Source of the DNA: Tenrec ecaudatus
Taxonomy: Eukaryota > Chordata > Mammalia > Afrosoricida > Tenrecidae
Direction: 5' to 3'
Length of the DNA stretch: 64,000 bases
Assembly: GCF_050624435.1 (NCBI RefSeq)
Contig: NC_134535.1
Location: 125,537,731-125,601,730 of the forward strand
Position numbers and translations under genes: made by a program. Positions 1 through 11,317 of the stretch are shown here, in pieces; position 1 is the first letter of the stretch; each line of letters starts with the position of its first letter. The notes beneath the pieces were generated by a model. The model had not been told where the DNA came from and made no database searches. It saw only the letters and a program-made list of their open reading frames with translations.

Positions 1-380
1 CTGCAACAGCCATGATCTCAGCAGTTGGGAGGAGAGACAATATATTTATAACTAGGGCTTATATATACTTAGGGGGCATGCAAGCCCCTAATTACAGGTA
101 ACCACATACGTAACAGGAAGGGGTTGTATCATAGCCAATACATGCAATGGGAAGGGCAGGGATTAGGGGTACACATGTGACAAGATGGACGGATTCTAGA
201 TTCAAGATGGCAGTCTAACCTTGCTTAAACTGGCTTAACTCTGTCTCTGTGCTCTCCCTCAGGGAAACAATCACCGTCCTTATCAGTAGGGCATGAGGCC
301 CACCCATGGTGGGACAGACAACAGTGTCCAATTGCTCTGCCCTCAGGAAGAATACCTCTAAGTAGTTGACTACACAAAGA
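1..380 (-). mobile_element. Solo LTR fragment (endogenous retrovirus-like)
   Basis: Read on the minus strand, this matches the LTR at 62,436-63,068. Shared blocks include the reverse complement of 'cttgtcacatgtgtac' near 170-185, the A-rich TATA region near 40-70 and a 'gtaggg...cccac' block near 285-305. The U5 end lies beyond the left edge of the window. No retroviral coding sequence is seen beside it. Confidence 0.6.
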
Positions 381-820
381 ACTAGCAAGCAGGTGACAAC
401 CTAGGGAAAAACCTTTCTGTAAGTGGTATGCTAATGCCTAGCAGATATATGAGCTCTAAGGATTTTCTAGGCGAGTCATAAGTTCACCAAATCTGATCCT
501 AATCTGTGTAACATGTGATCCTATTAAACTAACTATATCAGGCTAGAAATCAGGGACCTCATTTTCTCCCTGGACTGAGGATGGAAGGGGAAAGTAGGTC
601 CTTTATGTTTTAAGTGTTTATTATTTTACTTTGCTTTCAGCTGAAAATTTAAGAGTTACTTCATTTCCTCAAGAAATTTAGGAAATAACGAGATAGTAAT
701 TTTAAAGAGGGCATATTCATTTTTCAAGGTGTCAGGCACCAGGATTTTCTCAGTCGTGACTTGAGAATACTCACAGTCACCATGGCTGTAATGTGCTGAG
801 GGAACCAGAATCATCTAATC
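381..820. other. Unassigned intergenic sequence
   Basis: I see no gene, RNA or recognisable repeat here. The final 8 bases (813-820, atctaatc) form the left target duplication of the adjacent hAT element. Confidence 0.5.
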
Positions 821-1012
821 CAGTGGTGCTCAACCATAGGGCAAGACCCCTTTGGGAGTCGAACAACCCTTTGACAGGGGTCGCCCGATTCATAACAATA
901 GCAAAATTACAGTTATGAAGTAGCAACGAAAATAATTATTTGGTGGGGGAGTCACTACCACATGAGGGACTGTCTGAAAGGGTCGAGGCCTCAGGAAGGT
1001 TGAGGACCACTG
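821..1012 (+). mobile_element. SPIN-like non-autonomous hAT element, copy 1
   Basis: The ends are short inverted repeats: CAGTGGTGCTCAACC at the left and the reverse complement of that motif (ggttgaggaccactg) at the right. The interior carries 'gacccctttggg' and 'gcaaaattacagttatgaagtagcaac', both typical of SPIN MITEs. The flanks atctaatc (813-820) and gtctaatc (1013-1020) match at 7 of 8 bases, as expected of an 8-bp hAT target duplication. It has no transposase. Confidence 0.8.
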
Positions 1013-2176
1013 GTCTAATCTCCAGGGGAATTGCCACCAGTGCTGACCCTAATCCAGCTTCCTGCCCCACCTTGTATTCACCAATTCACTAGAGACTTGT
1101 AGCTTTTGATCTTTTGAGATAACCAGAGGAAGTGGGAAGAGGGAACCAAAAAGTATTTTTTCAGTTACAGTCTAACTAAACTGTGGGGTAGCTTGAATTA
1201 ACTTTCATTTTAAAGATCACTGTGCTTGAGAATGTAAGATAATCTTTGAGTTAATTACCATGCAATTACCATGTAAAACTCGGTGCTACATGTAGGGGCT
1301 TAACCATGAAAATAATTTGGGGTGGGCCTGAGAATTTCCACAGCCAAAGTTACAGTGTGAAAACCATAAAGAAAATGATTCTGATTCCTAATGGTTTCTT
1401 ATTGCAATTAAGCCTATGAAAAAATTTTAGATATTTTTACACTTTTACTAAGAACATTCTGCCACATGAAATCACATTCCAGAGTGTTTATGAGGAGAGG
1501 GCAAAATTACATAAGAGGTGATGTAACAAGGATAGAACACTTCTGAGATATTCAGGAGTCTTTGTGAGGTCATCTTAGGGATTTGCAGGAGAGAAACCTC
1601 CAAGTTAGACTTAGATTCAAGATTTGACCACAGGTCAGTGATCTAGGACTTTCCCCGGGATATAAAAATCTAGATTTGTGTTAAAGTGGTTAGGGTCTGA
1701 ATGTTGTAAATGAAATGTGTGTTAAAGTCATAGGTGTTCACCAAAACTTTTCAATAATAGCGAGCTCATCTGAGAAGACCAAAGCATTTATTACTGGATA
1801 TCATAAAAATGGAACACAGATCAGCATTACTCTATCTGAACATGGATGATAATATTCTCTGAATCTATATTAAAGTGTAACTAGTTTCCAAACTGGCATA
1901 TTTACTCCAAGTAACATTCCAGAGTCTCCAGGCTCCGCATTCTCATTTGGGGACTCATTTGTCTCATTTTCAATTTCCAAGATGTTTCGTTAGGGATGTA
2001 AAAATGAACCTGAAATAATGAATTAAGGATCCAGTTATGATTATGACTTCAAGACAATACAGAGCATGCTAGAGGCGACAGTCTTGGAAAAGGGACAAAC
2101 ATTCCTCAGGGACTAGATTGAGAACATTTCTGCATAATATAAAAGACATCAGGAAAATTCTATTAGCATATAAAGT
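1013..2176. other. Unassigned AT-rich intergenic sequence
   Basis: No coding exon, RNA gene or repeat family could be recognised. Stop codons are dense in all frames. Confidence 0.5.
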
Positions 2177-2758
2177 ATGGATTTCAGACCCTTGTCCGGG
2201 AAATATTTTTTCATGGGGATTATTGAAAGACTGAACAATTCTGTGGAGAGCTATTTCTCAGTCTACTGCGAACAGCACGGGATGGAATTGGAGAAAGAAA
2301 TTGTGAGTCTAATTTTCTTTAAGGTTGGGCTAAATTACAGGGAATTGGTCATGGCAAAGTACAATTCCATTATCTATTTAATGAGGACCTGGAGGGACCA
2401 AATCTGGAATTCTCAAATGTCCATCTGCAGGGATCATGCTAACCCTTTCTGTCAGTTTCACATAGAAATATATGCTTTTGTTTCTGCCGTTTTTCTTCTC
2501 CCAAGGAATTCTGCCACCCTCACATTGCCTCCGACAGCAAGTAGTTTACTGGGTCGAGAAATTCTGTGGATCAGAGCCAGCTTCATAGGCAAGCAGTCTA
2601 AGCAATGGCTAGGAAGAGCCCTGTGCTTTCACCAACACGATGCTGTTGCCATCTTGAAATATTTAATACCCCTAGAAACAAGGACCTCAAATATTTACTT
2701 TGCACCAGGTCCCAAAACTGAAGTAGCCAGTTATGTTATGGATCTGTGGGAGGTATAA
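2177..2758 (+). other. 193-codon open frame, unassigned
   Basis: This is an uninterrupted frame of 193 codons in AT-rich DNA. Its second half (from about 2,506) follows a pyrimidine-rich tract ending in AAG, and it ends at a possible splice donor (gag|gtataa near 2,755), so that part could mimic an exon. The predicted peptide shows no domain, signal peptide or membrane segment that I recognise. An open frame of this length can arise by chance in 64 kb read in six frames, so it is recorded only as a candidate. Confidence 0.12.
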
Positions 2759-3799
2759 AAGTAATGTCCTCTTCTCACCCAATATCTGTCTTAATGAAAA
2801 CACTTCGCGTGTTAATTTTACTGTATTAGGGGCTATGGTTCTTATAGTGTATCAAACTGTAAGCCAATAATAAACTATATGGTTCACTCTTTTTCAGACC
2901 CTACATTTTCAAGTCTCTTGATAACCCTTGTCATTGTTATTTTGGGGATAATAAAAAATGACTGTATGGCAGCAACTGCGGAAGTATGCTTGTCACAAAA
3001 TTCAGTCCCTTTCCATCCTCCATAAAGATAGATAGAAGTAATAGAAATGACTTGCAGAAAGTAATTCTGTTTAAATGTAAGTAATATGGACCTACTCAAA
3101 CTTCATCCTTGCAGGTAGGATTAGCAAGTAAGGGCTTAAACTCATCTCCCCAGTTAATGAAACTGCTGCAAACTGAGCTTCACTCTTCCTTGTCTTTGAG
3201 GGACTGCCCTCACGCCTCTCCTCTGGAGCCGGGTCCAGGAGAAGCTACATAATTTGTAAGGTCCAGAGCAAAATGAAAATGCAAGGGTCCTTGGTCAAAA
3301 ATCAGTTAATATTTTCAAGAAGACATATGCCCCACCTCAGATCCTTCTGAGGGAGGCCGCCTGTGATGCTGCATGTGCCACATATCCATAGAGGTGGCCC
3401 TGGGCATGTCCATCTCATCTGCCCAGCATCTTTAAGAATCAAGATGTCCAGGCATAGCACTCCTTTCTTCTTCAAAAGTATAGCCCTTAAAGAGCAGATC
3501 ACCATCTCTGGTGCAAAGTGTGCAGGTGGGGTGGATCTGTCCTTAGGAATCAGGACAGAGCTAACGGTGACTCCTTGTGTGACCTTGAAGTCACATAAGA
3601 TCTACTTTCAATAACTCACTGTGAATACTGCATTATTCAATCTATATGAGCCTCTAAAATTCATATAAGCTGAGTCAAAATTAAAGATCTCTGGACAATT
3701 GGTAAATGTGCCAACATTAAAAAGGGTATGATTATCCCATAAAACATCTCATTGTTTACCAAATTCCAATATCTTCAGTAAAATACTTCTCTCACTCTG
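2759..3799. other. Unassigned intergenic sequence
   Basis: Short open frames occur on both strands near 3,300-3,610, but they lack splice or domain support. No repeat was recognised. Confidence 0.45.
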
Positions 3800-4040
3800 A
3801 AGACTTACAACCATTATTTTTGTGCTGTATGAACATACCTAGAATCTCTGGACGAGTGCTTACCTAAGTCCCTATCCCTTCTTCTGAATTTAATGCTATT
3901 GAATATGACACAATATGTTTTCTTTGCTTCCCTGATGAAAAGTACTCATTGAGTTCAGAAAAGTACAGCATCATTTCCCAAGCAAAGGAATAGGGACAAA
4001 ATGTGGTTTCAAAATTTCATATCTCAGTGTGGTCACAATA
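3800..4040. repeat. Local tandem duplication, copy 1
   Basis: This aligns with about 4,890-5,125, roughly 1.09 kb downstream. The most obvious shared blocks are 'aaagtacagcatcatttccc' (about 3,960 and 5,046) and 'acctagaat...ttaccta.gtccct'. Divergence is high, so the duplication is old. On the minus strand both copies contain a donor-like 'tag|gtaa'. Confidence 0.5.
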
Positions 4041-4889
4041 TCTGCATATTAAATGCATGTCTGAAACCATTAGAGCAGTGACTGACAGAGAGAACTCGGT
4101 CTGTTTATGGCAAGTCACTGATAGCAAGGTGGTCACGGAAGTGTCAGCGAGAAAGAATATAGCATTATGGGAAACAGTCATTTCCTCAGAAGATTTTCTT
4201 CAAGAAATCAGATCCTTCCTCTCAGGGGTCTGAAGGTGCAATCACCCACGACTTTGTTCCCTTTATTATTTCTTCCAGGACTTTCCTAGCCTCCTACCTA
4301 CTCCCCAGGTATTTACCTGCATTGCCTGGGACTTCTCCAAAGCACACTTGGTCTTCACTGTTCTGTGCATATTAGCCGCCTGGTCCCACATGCAGCTGAC
4401 ATGTGAGAATCATTTCAAGACCGACATGAAAAGAGAAAATAATCCATGTGAAAACAGATCAGGATTCACAGCAGTACTTCAGGCTTGAAACAGTGTCTTT
4501 CTATAAGGCTCTGTCATCGCTAATGACCCAAGAGACGTGCTGGCATCTCCCGAGCATGAGGAATGCTATCACTCTGAGGGGAGACGCAGGACAGTGATGT
4601 GTACATGCCACATCCACAAACTGCGTCAATAGCATCAGATGACGTTTTATGGAGGAACATGCTAGCGTAGGACAAGGGACATTCGCCTGACTCCAGCTCT
4701 TCCTTCTCCCTTGTCTTATGGTTGACACTGCTGTCCTCACATACAGCCTCACATTGAGAATATTTATATATGGGGAAAACAGACAAATGCTCTGGATAGG
4801 AAACTGACATCCTGAAACACCCTACGACTGACATACCCAGACATCTCTGAGTTGTTCCTTAGCTCATACCAGGTCTCTTCTCAACTCAG
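4041..4889. other. Spacer between the two local duplicates
   Basis: No gene is supported. Open frames near 4,003-4,233 (+) and 4,501-4,834 (-) lack recognisable domains. The minus frame contains an LSYASM string that resembles a tyrosine signalling motif, but no acceptor site links it convincingly to the transmembrane exon at 5,183-5,333. Confidence 0.35.
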
Positions 4890-5125
4890 CAGCCCTACCT
4901 TTCTTAAGCTGCATGAAAGTACCTAGAATTTCGGCCCCAGTAGTTACCTATGTCCCTTTCCCTACCTCTGGACCTACTAATGTCATGTATGACACTAGGT
5001 TTTCTTCGATCCCCTAATCCAAATCATTCAGGCTTTCAGTCCATAAAAGTACAGCATCATTTCCCAAATATTGTAATAAGGAAAATATATACATTCAACA
5101 TTCCATATCACATAGACTCCTTCTC
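4890..5125. repeat. Local tandem duplication, copy 2
   Basis: This is the diverged partner of 3,800-4,040. It sits immediately on the 3' side (minus-strand sense) of the candidate transmembrane exon, so both copies may be former intron or tail-exon sequence of that gene. Confidence 0.5.
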
Positions 5126-5182
5126 ACCCACTGCCAAACAAACTCTCCTCATCCCAAGTCCCTGGAATTTTTTAGAACCCAC

Positions 5183-5333
5183 CTTGACATTTTCTCTTTC
5201 TGCACCGCCGATACACCATGGATACAATACAAAGAAGAACACAGAGTCCCAAGATTAACCCCAGGACACCTGCCACAAGGAGGATCCCACGGGTAGGACT
5301 TGAGCGTGTATGGTTTCCAGCAAGGACCATACC
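5183..5333 (-). CDS. Candidate transmembrane exon of an unidentified type I membrane protein
   Basis: On the minus strand a pyrimidine-rich tract ending in cag precedes a 151-nt open block that closes at a donor (caag|gtgggt). The block starts in phase 0 and ends in phase 1. It encodes about 50 residues: a short ectodomain stalk with one N-glycosylation sequon (NHT), then a roughly 23-residue hydrophobic helix (starting ILLVAGVLGL), then a basic stop-transfer stretch (RRCRKRK). This order fits a type I single-pass receptor. It lies on the opposite strand from the SRCR exons, so it belongs to another gene or a relic. No neighbouring minus-strand ectodomain exon was recognised, and I cannot name the family. 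A chance hydrophobic frame is possible. Confidence 0.4.
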
Positions 5334-5691
5334 CTGAAACGGGAAAGGAGACATTGGAACCCCCTGCCTCCTTACTCTGAGCTCTTGAGTGTTTAGGATG
5401 GTGAAGTCACAGTTTAAAGAACAATGGGATTATGAAGTCTGCGTGGGACCAGCCTAACCTCTGCCCTCAGGGGAATACAGCCCCACCCTATACTTCCCAC
5501 CCCACACCAAGGTTTATCAGGAAGCTTCACAAAGGCCACAAACTCCAGTTCAGAAACAGCCCCCAGATCTAGCCACCTTTTCAAAGATAAGGCCTCACCA
5601 CATCACAGCAGGGAGAAGAAGAGCTCAAAGCACCCTCTCTTCAAAAATAAGAATCTTCCTGAAAGAAAAGCAGACTGTTCAGTCCTGTATC
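5334..5691. other. Unassigned sequence
   Basis: If the minus-strand transmembrane exon is real, this would be intron. Nothing else is recognised. Confidence 0.4.
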
Positions 5692-5845
5692 GACCAAAAC
5701 TCACTGCCGCTGAGTCAGCTCCAGCTCATAGAGACCCTACAGAGAGAACAGGGTTGACTTGTCCCTGTGAGTTTCTGTGACTTGACTGTAACTCACTCCT
5801 TCGAAGGAACTTCTATTACGTCTAAACCCACCACAGTCCCATGAT
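5692..5845 (-). mobile_element. AfroSINE fragment
   Basis: The antisense SINE 3' half is recognisable ('actcactgccgctgagtc', 'ctcatagagaccctacag'). The tRNA-like head is lost. Confidence 0.7.
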
Positions 5846-6459
5846 CACCATTTCTCTAACCTTGGAAGAGGGATCATCTGCTTCTTTTCCCATGAGGAGA
5901 GTTCAGCTTAAAGCTCAAGGAAGTATTGCATTTCCTTAGTTCTACTACAAGGGAGTTGAAGACAAAGTTCAGTTTACTTAATAGGGTTTCCAATTCAGGT
6001 CTTTGAGGTGGGATCTATGAGGGCTGTTGGGTAACCTCTAAGGGACACAGTCTCTTGCCCCAGTTTTCTATGGCACATTGCCTAAATCGCCAGTAGTGGT
6101 TAGAAACTATGTCAAAAATGCCCAGTTAAAAAAATAATACTAGTCATATTTTCCTGTAGATTTTCTGCAAGCAATATTAAACATTTTCCCCAATGACAGG
6201 ATGCCTGGCCCAGCTCATCCACCATGTGAAGTACAATTGTTTCTTCTAATACAGACATGACCCCTACTTTTTCTTGATCCCATATCCCAGTAAGTTTCAC
6301 TAATTACTCATAAAATGGTCTACTGATTTGGGGCAAACATAGAACACAGATGAGTGGTGGTTCGATGAAGGGGGATATATGTTTTAGGGGAATTAAGAAG
6401 ACACGCTACTTCATTGCTTGGTGACCAGATTAGAAGACTACATGACCTGGGAACCAAAA
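5846..6459. other. Unassigned sequence
   Basis: No gene or repeat was recognised. A 62-codon open frame on the minus strand near 6,112-6,300 has no supporting features. Confidence 0.45.
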
Positions 6460-7072
6460 CCTGTCTTTATCTTGTTTTTTATTCTTATAATAGAGGGCTC
6501 ATACAATATTTGTCTTTTTTGTGACTGACTAACCACTCAGTATAATGGTTTTCAAATCAGTCCATGCCATGAGGTATTTTATGATTTCATCACTAATTTT
6601 CTAGGGCTGCACAGTATTCTATTGTATGAGCATGCAGCTGTTTCTGTATCCATTCCTCAGCTGATAGGCATTTGGGCTGTTTGCAACCTCTTGCTATTGT
6701 CAACCATGCTACTATGAACTAGGGGGAGGATATGTCACTTCATGCTCTGCCTCTTACTTCTTCGGGGTCCATGTGCCCAGCAGAGGTATTGCTGAGTCAC
6801 ATGGTATTGTATTCCCACTTGTGTCAAGAAGCAGCCTATCACTTTCCATAATCACTGTACACGTGTACAATCCTACCAGCAGTGTGAGTGTGCCAATCTC
6901 TTCACAACTTCTCCAGCATTTGTTACTCTGTTTTTTTAAATTGGGCTATTGTTGTGGGTGTAAGGTGATATTAGATCATTGTTTTGGTGGCTAGTGATTG
7001 CAAGCACTTCCTCATGTGCTTCTTACCCATGCAAGTGTCATCTTTGGCTACTTCTCGGTGCATGTCCTTGAT
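6460..7072 (-). mobile_element. LINE-1 fragment (3' ORF2/3' end)
   Basis: Read antisense, this is the familiar mammalian L1 3' sequence: 'gtattctattgtatgag', a 'catttgggctgtttgcaacc' block, 'gtacaatcctaccagcagtg' and 'tctccagcatttgttac'. It is decayed, with no open reading frame, and abuts the RTE element at 7,074. Confidence 0.75.
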
Positions 7073-7073
7073 T

Positions 7074-8512
7074 GCTGTTATTGTTGTTAGGTGCTATCGA
7101 GTTGGTTCCAACTCAGAGAGATCCTAGGTTCAACAGAGGTAAACTAACTGCTCACTTCTGTGCCAGCCAGGCAATTTTTCTTACGTTTGAGTCCACTGTT
7201 GCAGTCACTGTGCCAGTCCATCTTGTTGAGTGCCTTCCTCTGTTTTACTGACCAAGCGAATTGTCCTTCTCTAGGTTTCTCTTGACGGTATATCCAAAGG
7301 ACATGAGACAAAGTTTCATCATTCTTGCCTCTCAGGAGCATTCTGACTGTACTACTAGCAAGACAGATTTGGTTTTCCTATTGACAATCCATGGGATGTT
7401 CAGTATTCTAAACCAGCACCATAATATGAATGCACCGATTCTTTTTCCATCTTCCTTAGTCAATGTTCAATTTTCACATACAAACGAGGCAACTGAAGAT
7501 ACTATGTCTTGGGTCAGGTATGCCTTAGTGCTTGCTTTACAACACTTTAAGCGTTCTTCAGCAGCAGATTTTCCCAAAGCAATGTATTGTTTGATCTCTA
7601 AACTGCTGCTTCCTTGAACATTGATTGTGGATCCTAGAAAGACCAAACCCTTCACAACTTCAAACTTTTCTCCATTTATCATAAAGTTACCTATTGGTCT
7701 AGTTGTGAAGATTTTGGTCTTCTTTACATTGAGTTGTAATCCACACTGAAGACTTCAATCATTGATCTTCATCAGTAAGTGTTTCAATTCCTCTTCACTT
7801 TCATCAAGCAAGGTTGTGTCATATGCATATCACAGATTTTTAATAAGCCTTCCTCCAATCCTGATGTTGCATTCTTCTTCATATAAACCAGTTTCTCTGA
7901 TGATTTGTTCATCATATAGAATGAAGAACTATGATGAGAAGCTACTATCCTGACACACACTTTTCCTGATTTTAAACCATGCAATATTTCCTTATTCTGT
8001 CCTAATAACTGCCTCTTGATCCACGTACAATTTCCCGAGGAACACAGTGAAGTGTTCTGGAATTCTCATTCTTGTCAAGGTTTGTTTGTTCTGATCCACA
8101 CTGTTGAATGCCTTTGAATAGCCAATACAACACAAGTGAACTTATTTACCATAATTCAAACACAACGATTCCTTTTCCGTCTTCCTTATTCTGCTTTCAG
8201 CCAAGACCCATCTGACATCTGCAGTGTACCCCTTGTTCCACATCCTCTTCTAAATCCAGCGTGAACCTCAGGCAGTTTCCTGTCAATAGACTGTTGCAAA
8301 CATTATTGGATGACCTTCTGCAAAATTTTACTTGCATGTGGCAGCAATGATATTTTTCTATACTTTGAGCATTCTGTTGGATTACCTTTCTTTGGAATAG
8401 GCAAAGAGATGGATCTCTTCAAGGCAGTTGTCTAAGTAATTGTCTTTCAAATGTCCTGACATAGATGAGTAAGTGCTTCCAGTGCTTCATTACTCTTGAA
8501 ACATTTCAGTGG
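7074..8512 (-). mobile_element. RTE-class LINE, 3' half (reverse transcriptase region)
   Basis: The antisense sequence follows the afrotherian RTE1 consensus from its 3' terminus ('taggtgctatcgagttggttcc') through the reverse-transcriptase region, for example 'cttcatcagtaagtgtttcaa' and 'catctgacatctgcagtg'. The reading frame is broken in many places. The element resumes at 9,184 after an insertion. Confidence 0.85.
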
Positions 8513-9183
8513 GTGAGATAGTTCACTGTGCCAGCATGGCCGATAAACACAAGTGGGATTAATTGAAGGGCAGAGAGATAATGGCTCGATGAGCTTCACC
8601 TTTCTTGTCTCTCACTCTTTAATCATTGGACCAGTCTGTGCCTCAATTTACAGAGTATACCACCTGTGGGACGCCTAGCTTGTGGACTGTGTCGCTGTAA
8701 CTTGAGGTCCCTTTAAGACCACACAATTGAAATTTACATCTCTGGAGCTGGTGACCTGGCTGAAGGTTGGTGACCTGCCTTGCAGTTTGCTGCCTGTGCT
8801 AGGACAGCCTAGCTCTCTCTCTCTCTACAGAGAACTACCGGGTGGCTTTCAAGACTTGAAGGACTGCTAGTGTCTCACAACTCTCTCATGGGAGTGAGTT
8901 GCACTGAACCATTTGTACTGCTTTATAATTTAACTGTTTATTTCTTAAATTATCTATCTGTTTACAATTTGACAGTTCATTTCTTGTGACATTTCTATCT
9001 GTATAATATATATATCTGTATAATATAGATATATATTATACAGATAGATATATAATACAGGCTAAATTGTATACAGATAGATATATAATACAGGGGAAAG
9101 GATGGTAGATCAGGTGAACAGACAGTCATGATAGCTCAATCAATTCCCAGACCTGAGCCAGTTTACAGACCCATAACCTGATG
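8513..9183 (+). mobile_element. LTR-like dispersed repeat inserted in the RTE element
   Basis: The RTE sequence stops at 'catttcagtgg' and continues at 'atattacatcaattcctg' about 670 bases later, so this block is an insertion. It ends in AT-rich microsatellite-like sequence that includes the palindrome at 8,996-9,046. It resembles a family present elsewhere in the window (12,117-12,660 and 42,770-43,761), but I cannot name its class securely. Confidence 0.5.
8996..9046. repeat. AT-rich palindrome
   Basis: The left arm (8,996-9,017) and right arm (9,027-9,046) are inverted copies differing by one TA unit, with a loop of about 9 bases. It could form a cruciform. Further 'agatagatatataatacag' repeats follow. 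Confidence 0.8.
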
Positions 9184-10323
9184 GATATTACATCAATTCC
9201 TGAAACCTTGTTTCTGTCTGATGCCTTCAGTGCAGTTTAAACTTCTTCCTTTAGCACCATTAGTTCTTGCTCATATCCTATCGCCAGAAATGGTAGAATG
9301 TCAACTGGATTTTTGGAATACAATGACTTTATATTCTTTCCATCTTCTTGGATGTTTCCTGCATCATTCAATATTTTGTCTATAGAATCTTTCAATATTG
9401 TACTTCAAGGCTTAAATTTTTTTATTCTTTCCATTGGAGATATGCTGCGCATGTTAGTAATTTTTGCTGCTTTACTCCAGGTCTTTGCACATTTTGTTAT
9501 AATATTTAACTTTGTCTTCTGGAGCTGCACTGTGAGATTTTCTGTTCAGCTCTTTGAATTCATCATTTATTCCATTTGTCTTAGCTACTCTTTGATTACA
9601 AACAAGGTTCAGAGACTCGGCTGACATCCGCATTCATCTTTTCTTTCTTTCTTGTCTTTTCAATACCCTTTTGTTTTCTTCATGAATGATTTTCTTAATG
9701 TCCTCCCACAGCTTCTCATGTCTCCTGTCATTTGTTTCAATGCTTTCACATCTGTGCTTGAGAGGCCCTCAACATTCAGGTGAGATAGAATCAAGGTTGT
9801 GTTTTTGTTCTTGTGGACTTGATTCAATTTTCTTCAGCTTTAATTTGAGATTACATATGAGCATTTGCTGCTCTGTTCCTAGTTCAGCCCCTGGCCTCAT
9901 TTTAGCTAAGCTTCTCCTCTGTCTCCTCAACGCTGTGGTCAATTTTATTTCTGTGTATTCCATCTGGAGAAGTTCACATGAAAAGCTTCCTTTTGTGTTG
10001 CTGGCAGTGATATTTGCTATTAGTTGTTGATGTCGCAAAATTTTAACATGCAATCTCCAGCTTCATTTCTATCCGCAAGGCCATAGTTTCCAACTACTAT
10101 TTCTTCCTCTTTGTTTCCAACTTTTGCATTCCAATCACCAGTAATTATCAATGCATCTGGATTGCATGTTTGTCCAATTTCCAATTGAAGACATTGGTAG
10201 AATTCTTCAATTTTTTTAATATTAGCTTTCATGATCAGTGCATGAATTTGATAATAGTTGTATTGATTGGATTTCCTTGAAGGTGAATAGATATAATTGT
10301 GTCAAAAATAGCATTGTAGTTCA
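9184..10323 (-). mobile_element. RTE-class LINE, 5' part with endonuclease remnant
   Basis: This continues the element at 7,074-8,512. On the minus strand, 10,020-10,232 encodes a stretch of the RTE apurinic-type endonuclease containing ALIITGDWNAKVGN, in which the GDWNAKVG core is characteristic. The 5' end is truncated at about 10,323, where a second RTE copy's 3' end begins. There is no intact ORF, so it is an inactive relic. Confidence 0.85.
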
Positions 10324-10609
10324 AGATGTTGCTGTTAGGTGCCATCAAGTTGGTTCTGGGCCACAGCGACCCTATGCACAGCAGAATGGAACACTGCCCA
10401 GTCCTGTGCCGTCTGCATAGTTGTTCCCATGCTGGAGCCCATTGTTGCAGTCACTGTGTCAATATTGATGTAAGCCTTCCTCTTTCTGCTGCCCCTCTAC
10501 TTTACCGAGCATAATGTCTTTCTCCAGGCCCTGGGGCCTCCTATTAATCCTATTAATATGCTCCAAGTACATGAGATGAAGTCTTGCCATCCTTGTCTCT
10601 AAGGTCATT
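10324..10609 (-). mobile_element. Second RTE copy, 3' end
   Basis: This restarts the RTE 3' terminus in antisense ('gttgctgttaggtgccatca'), head-to-tail with the first copy. It was split at 10,610 by a later LINE insertion and continues at 11,463. Confidence 0.85.
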
Positions 10610-11281
10610 GTGGCGGTAGTTCTTTTTTTTTTAACATTTTATTAGGGGCTCATACAACTCTTATCACAATCCACACATATACATACATCAATTGTATAAA
10701 GCACATCCATACATTCTTTGCCCTAATCACTCTCAAAGCATTTGCTTTCCACTTAAGCCCTCTGCATCAGGTCCTCTTTTTTCCCCCCTCCCTCGCCGCT
10801 CCCTCCTCCCTCATGAGCCCTTGATAATCCACAGATTGTTATTTTGTCATATCTTGCCCTATCCAGAGTCTCCCTTCCCCCCCTTCTCTGGCGTTCCTCT
10901 CCCAGGGGGGAGGTCACATGTGGATCCTTGTAATCAGTTCCGCCTTTCCATCCAACCCACTCACCCTCCTCTCTCCCAGCATCGCCCCTCACATCCCTGG
11001 TCCTGAAGGTATCGTCCACCCTGGATTCCCTGTGCCTCCAGCTCCCATATGCACCAGTGTACAATCTCTGCCCTATCCAGTCCTGCAAGGTAGAATTCGG
11101 ATCATGGTAGTTGGTGGGAGGAAGCATCCAGGATCTGGGGGGAAAGCTGTGTTCTTCATCAGTACTATATCGCACCCTGACTGGCCCATCTCCTCTCCTA
11201 AACCCCTCTATGAGGGGATCTCCAGTGGCCGACATTTGGGCCTCGGGTCTCCACTCTGCACTTCCCCCTTCATTCACTATG

Positions 11282-11317
<36 letters not shown>

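Noticed and set aside
2177..2758. 193-codon frame considered as a real gene
   Set aside because: No family recognised and no promoter or compositional support. Kept only as an unassigned open frame at low confidence.
4520..4834. Minus-strand frame with an LSYASM tyrosine motif, considered as the cytoplasmic tail of the 5,183-5,333 exon
   Set aside because: No convincing acceptor in the right phase, and one motif match is easily fortuitous.
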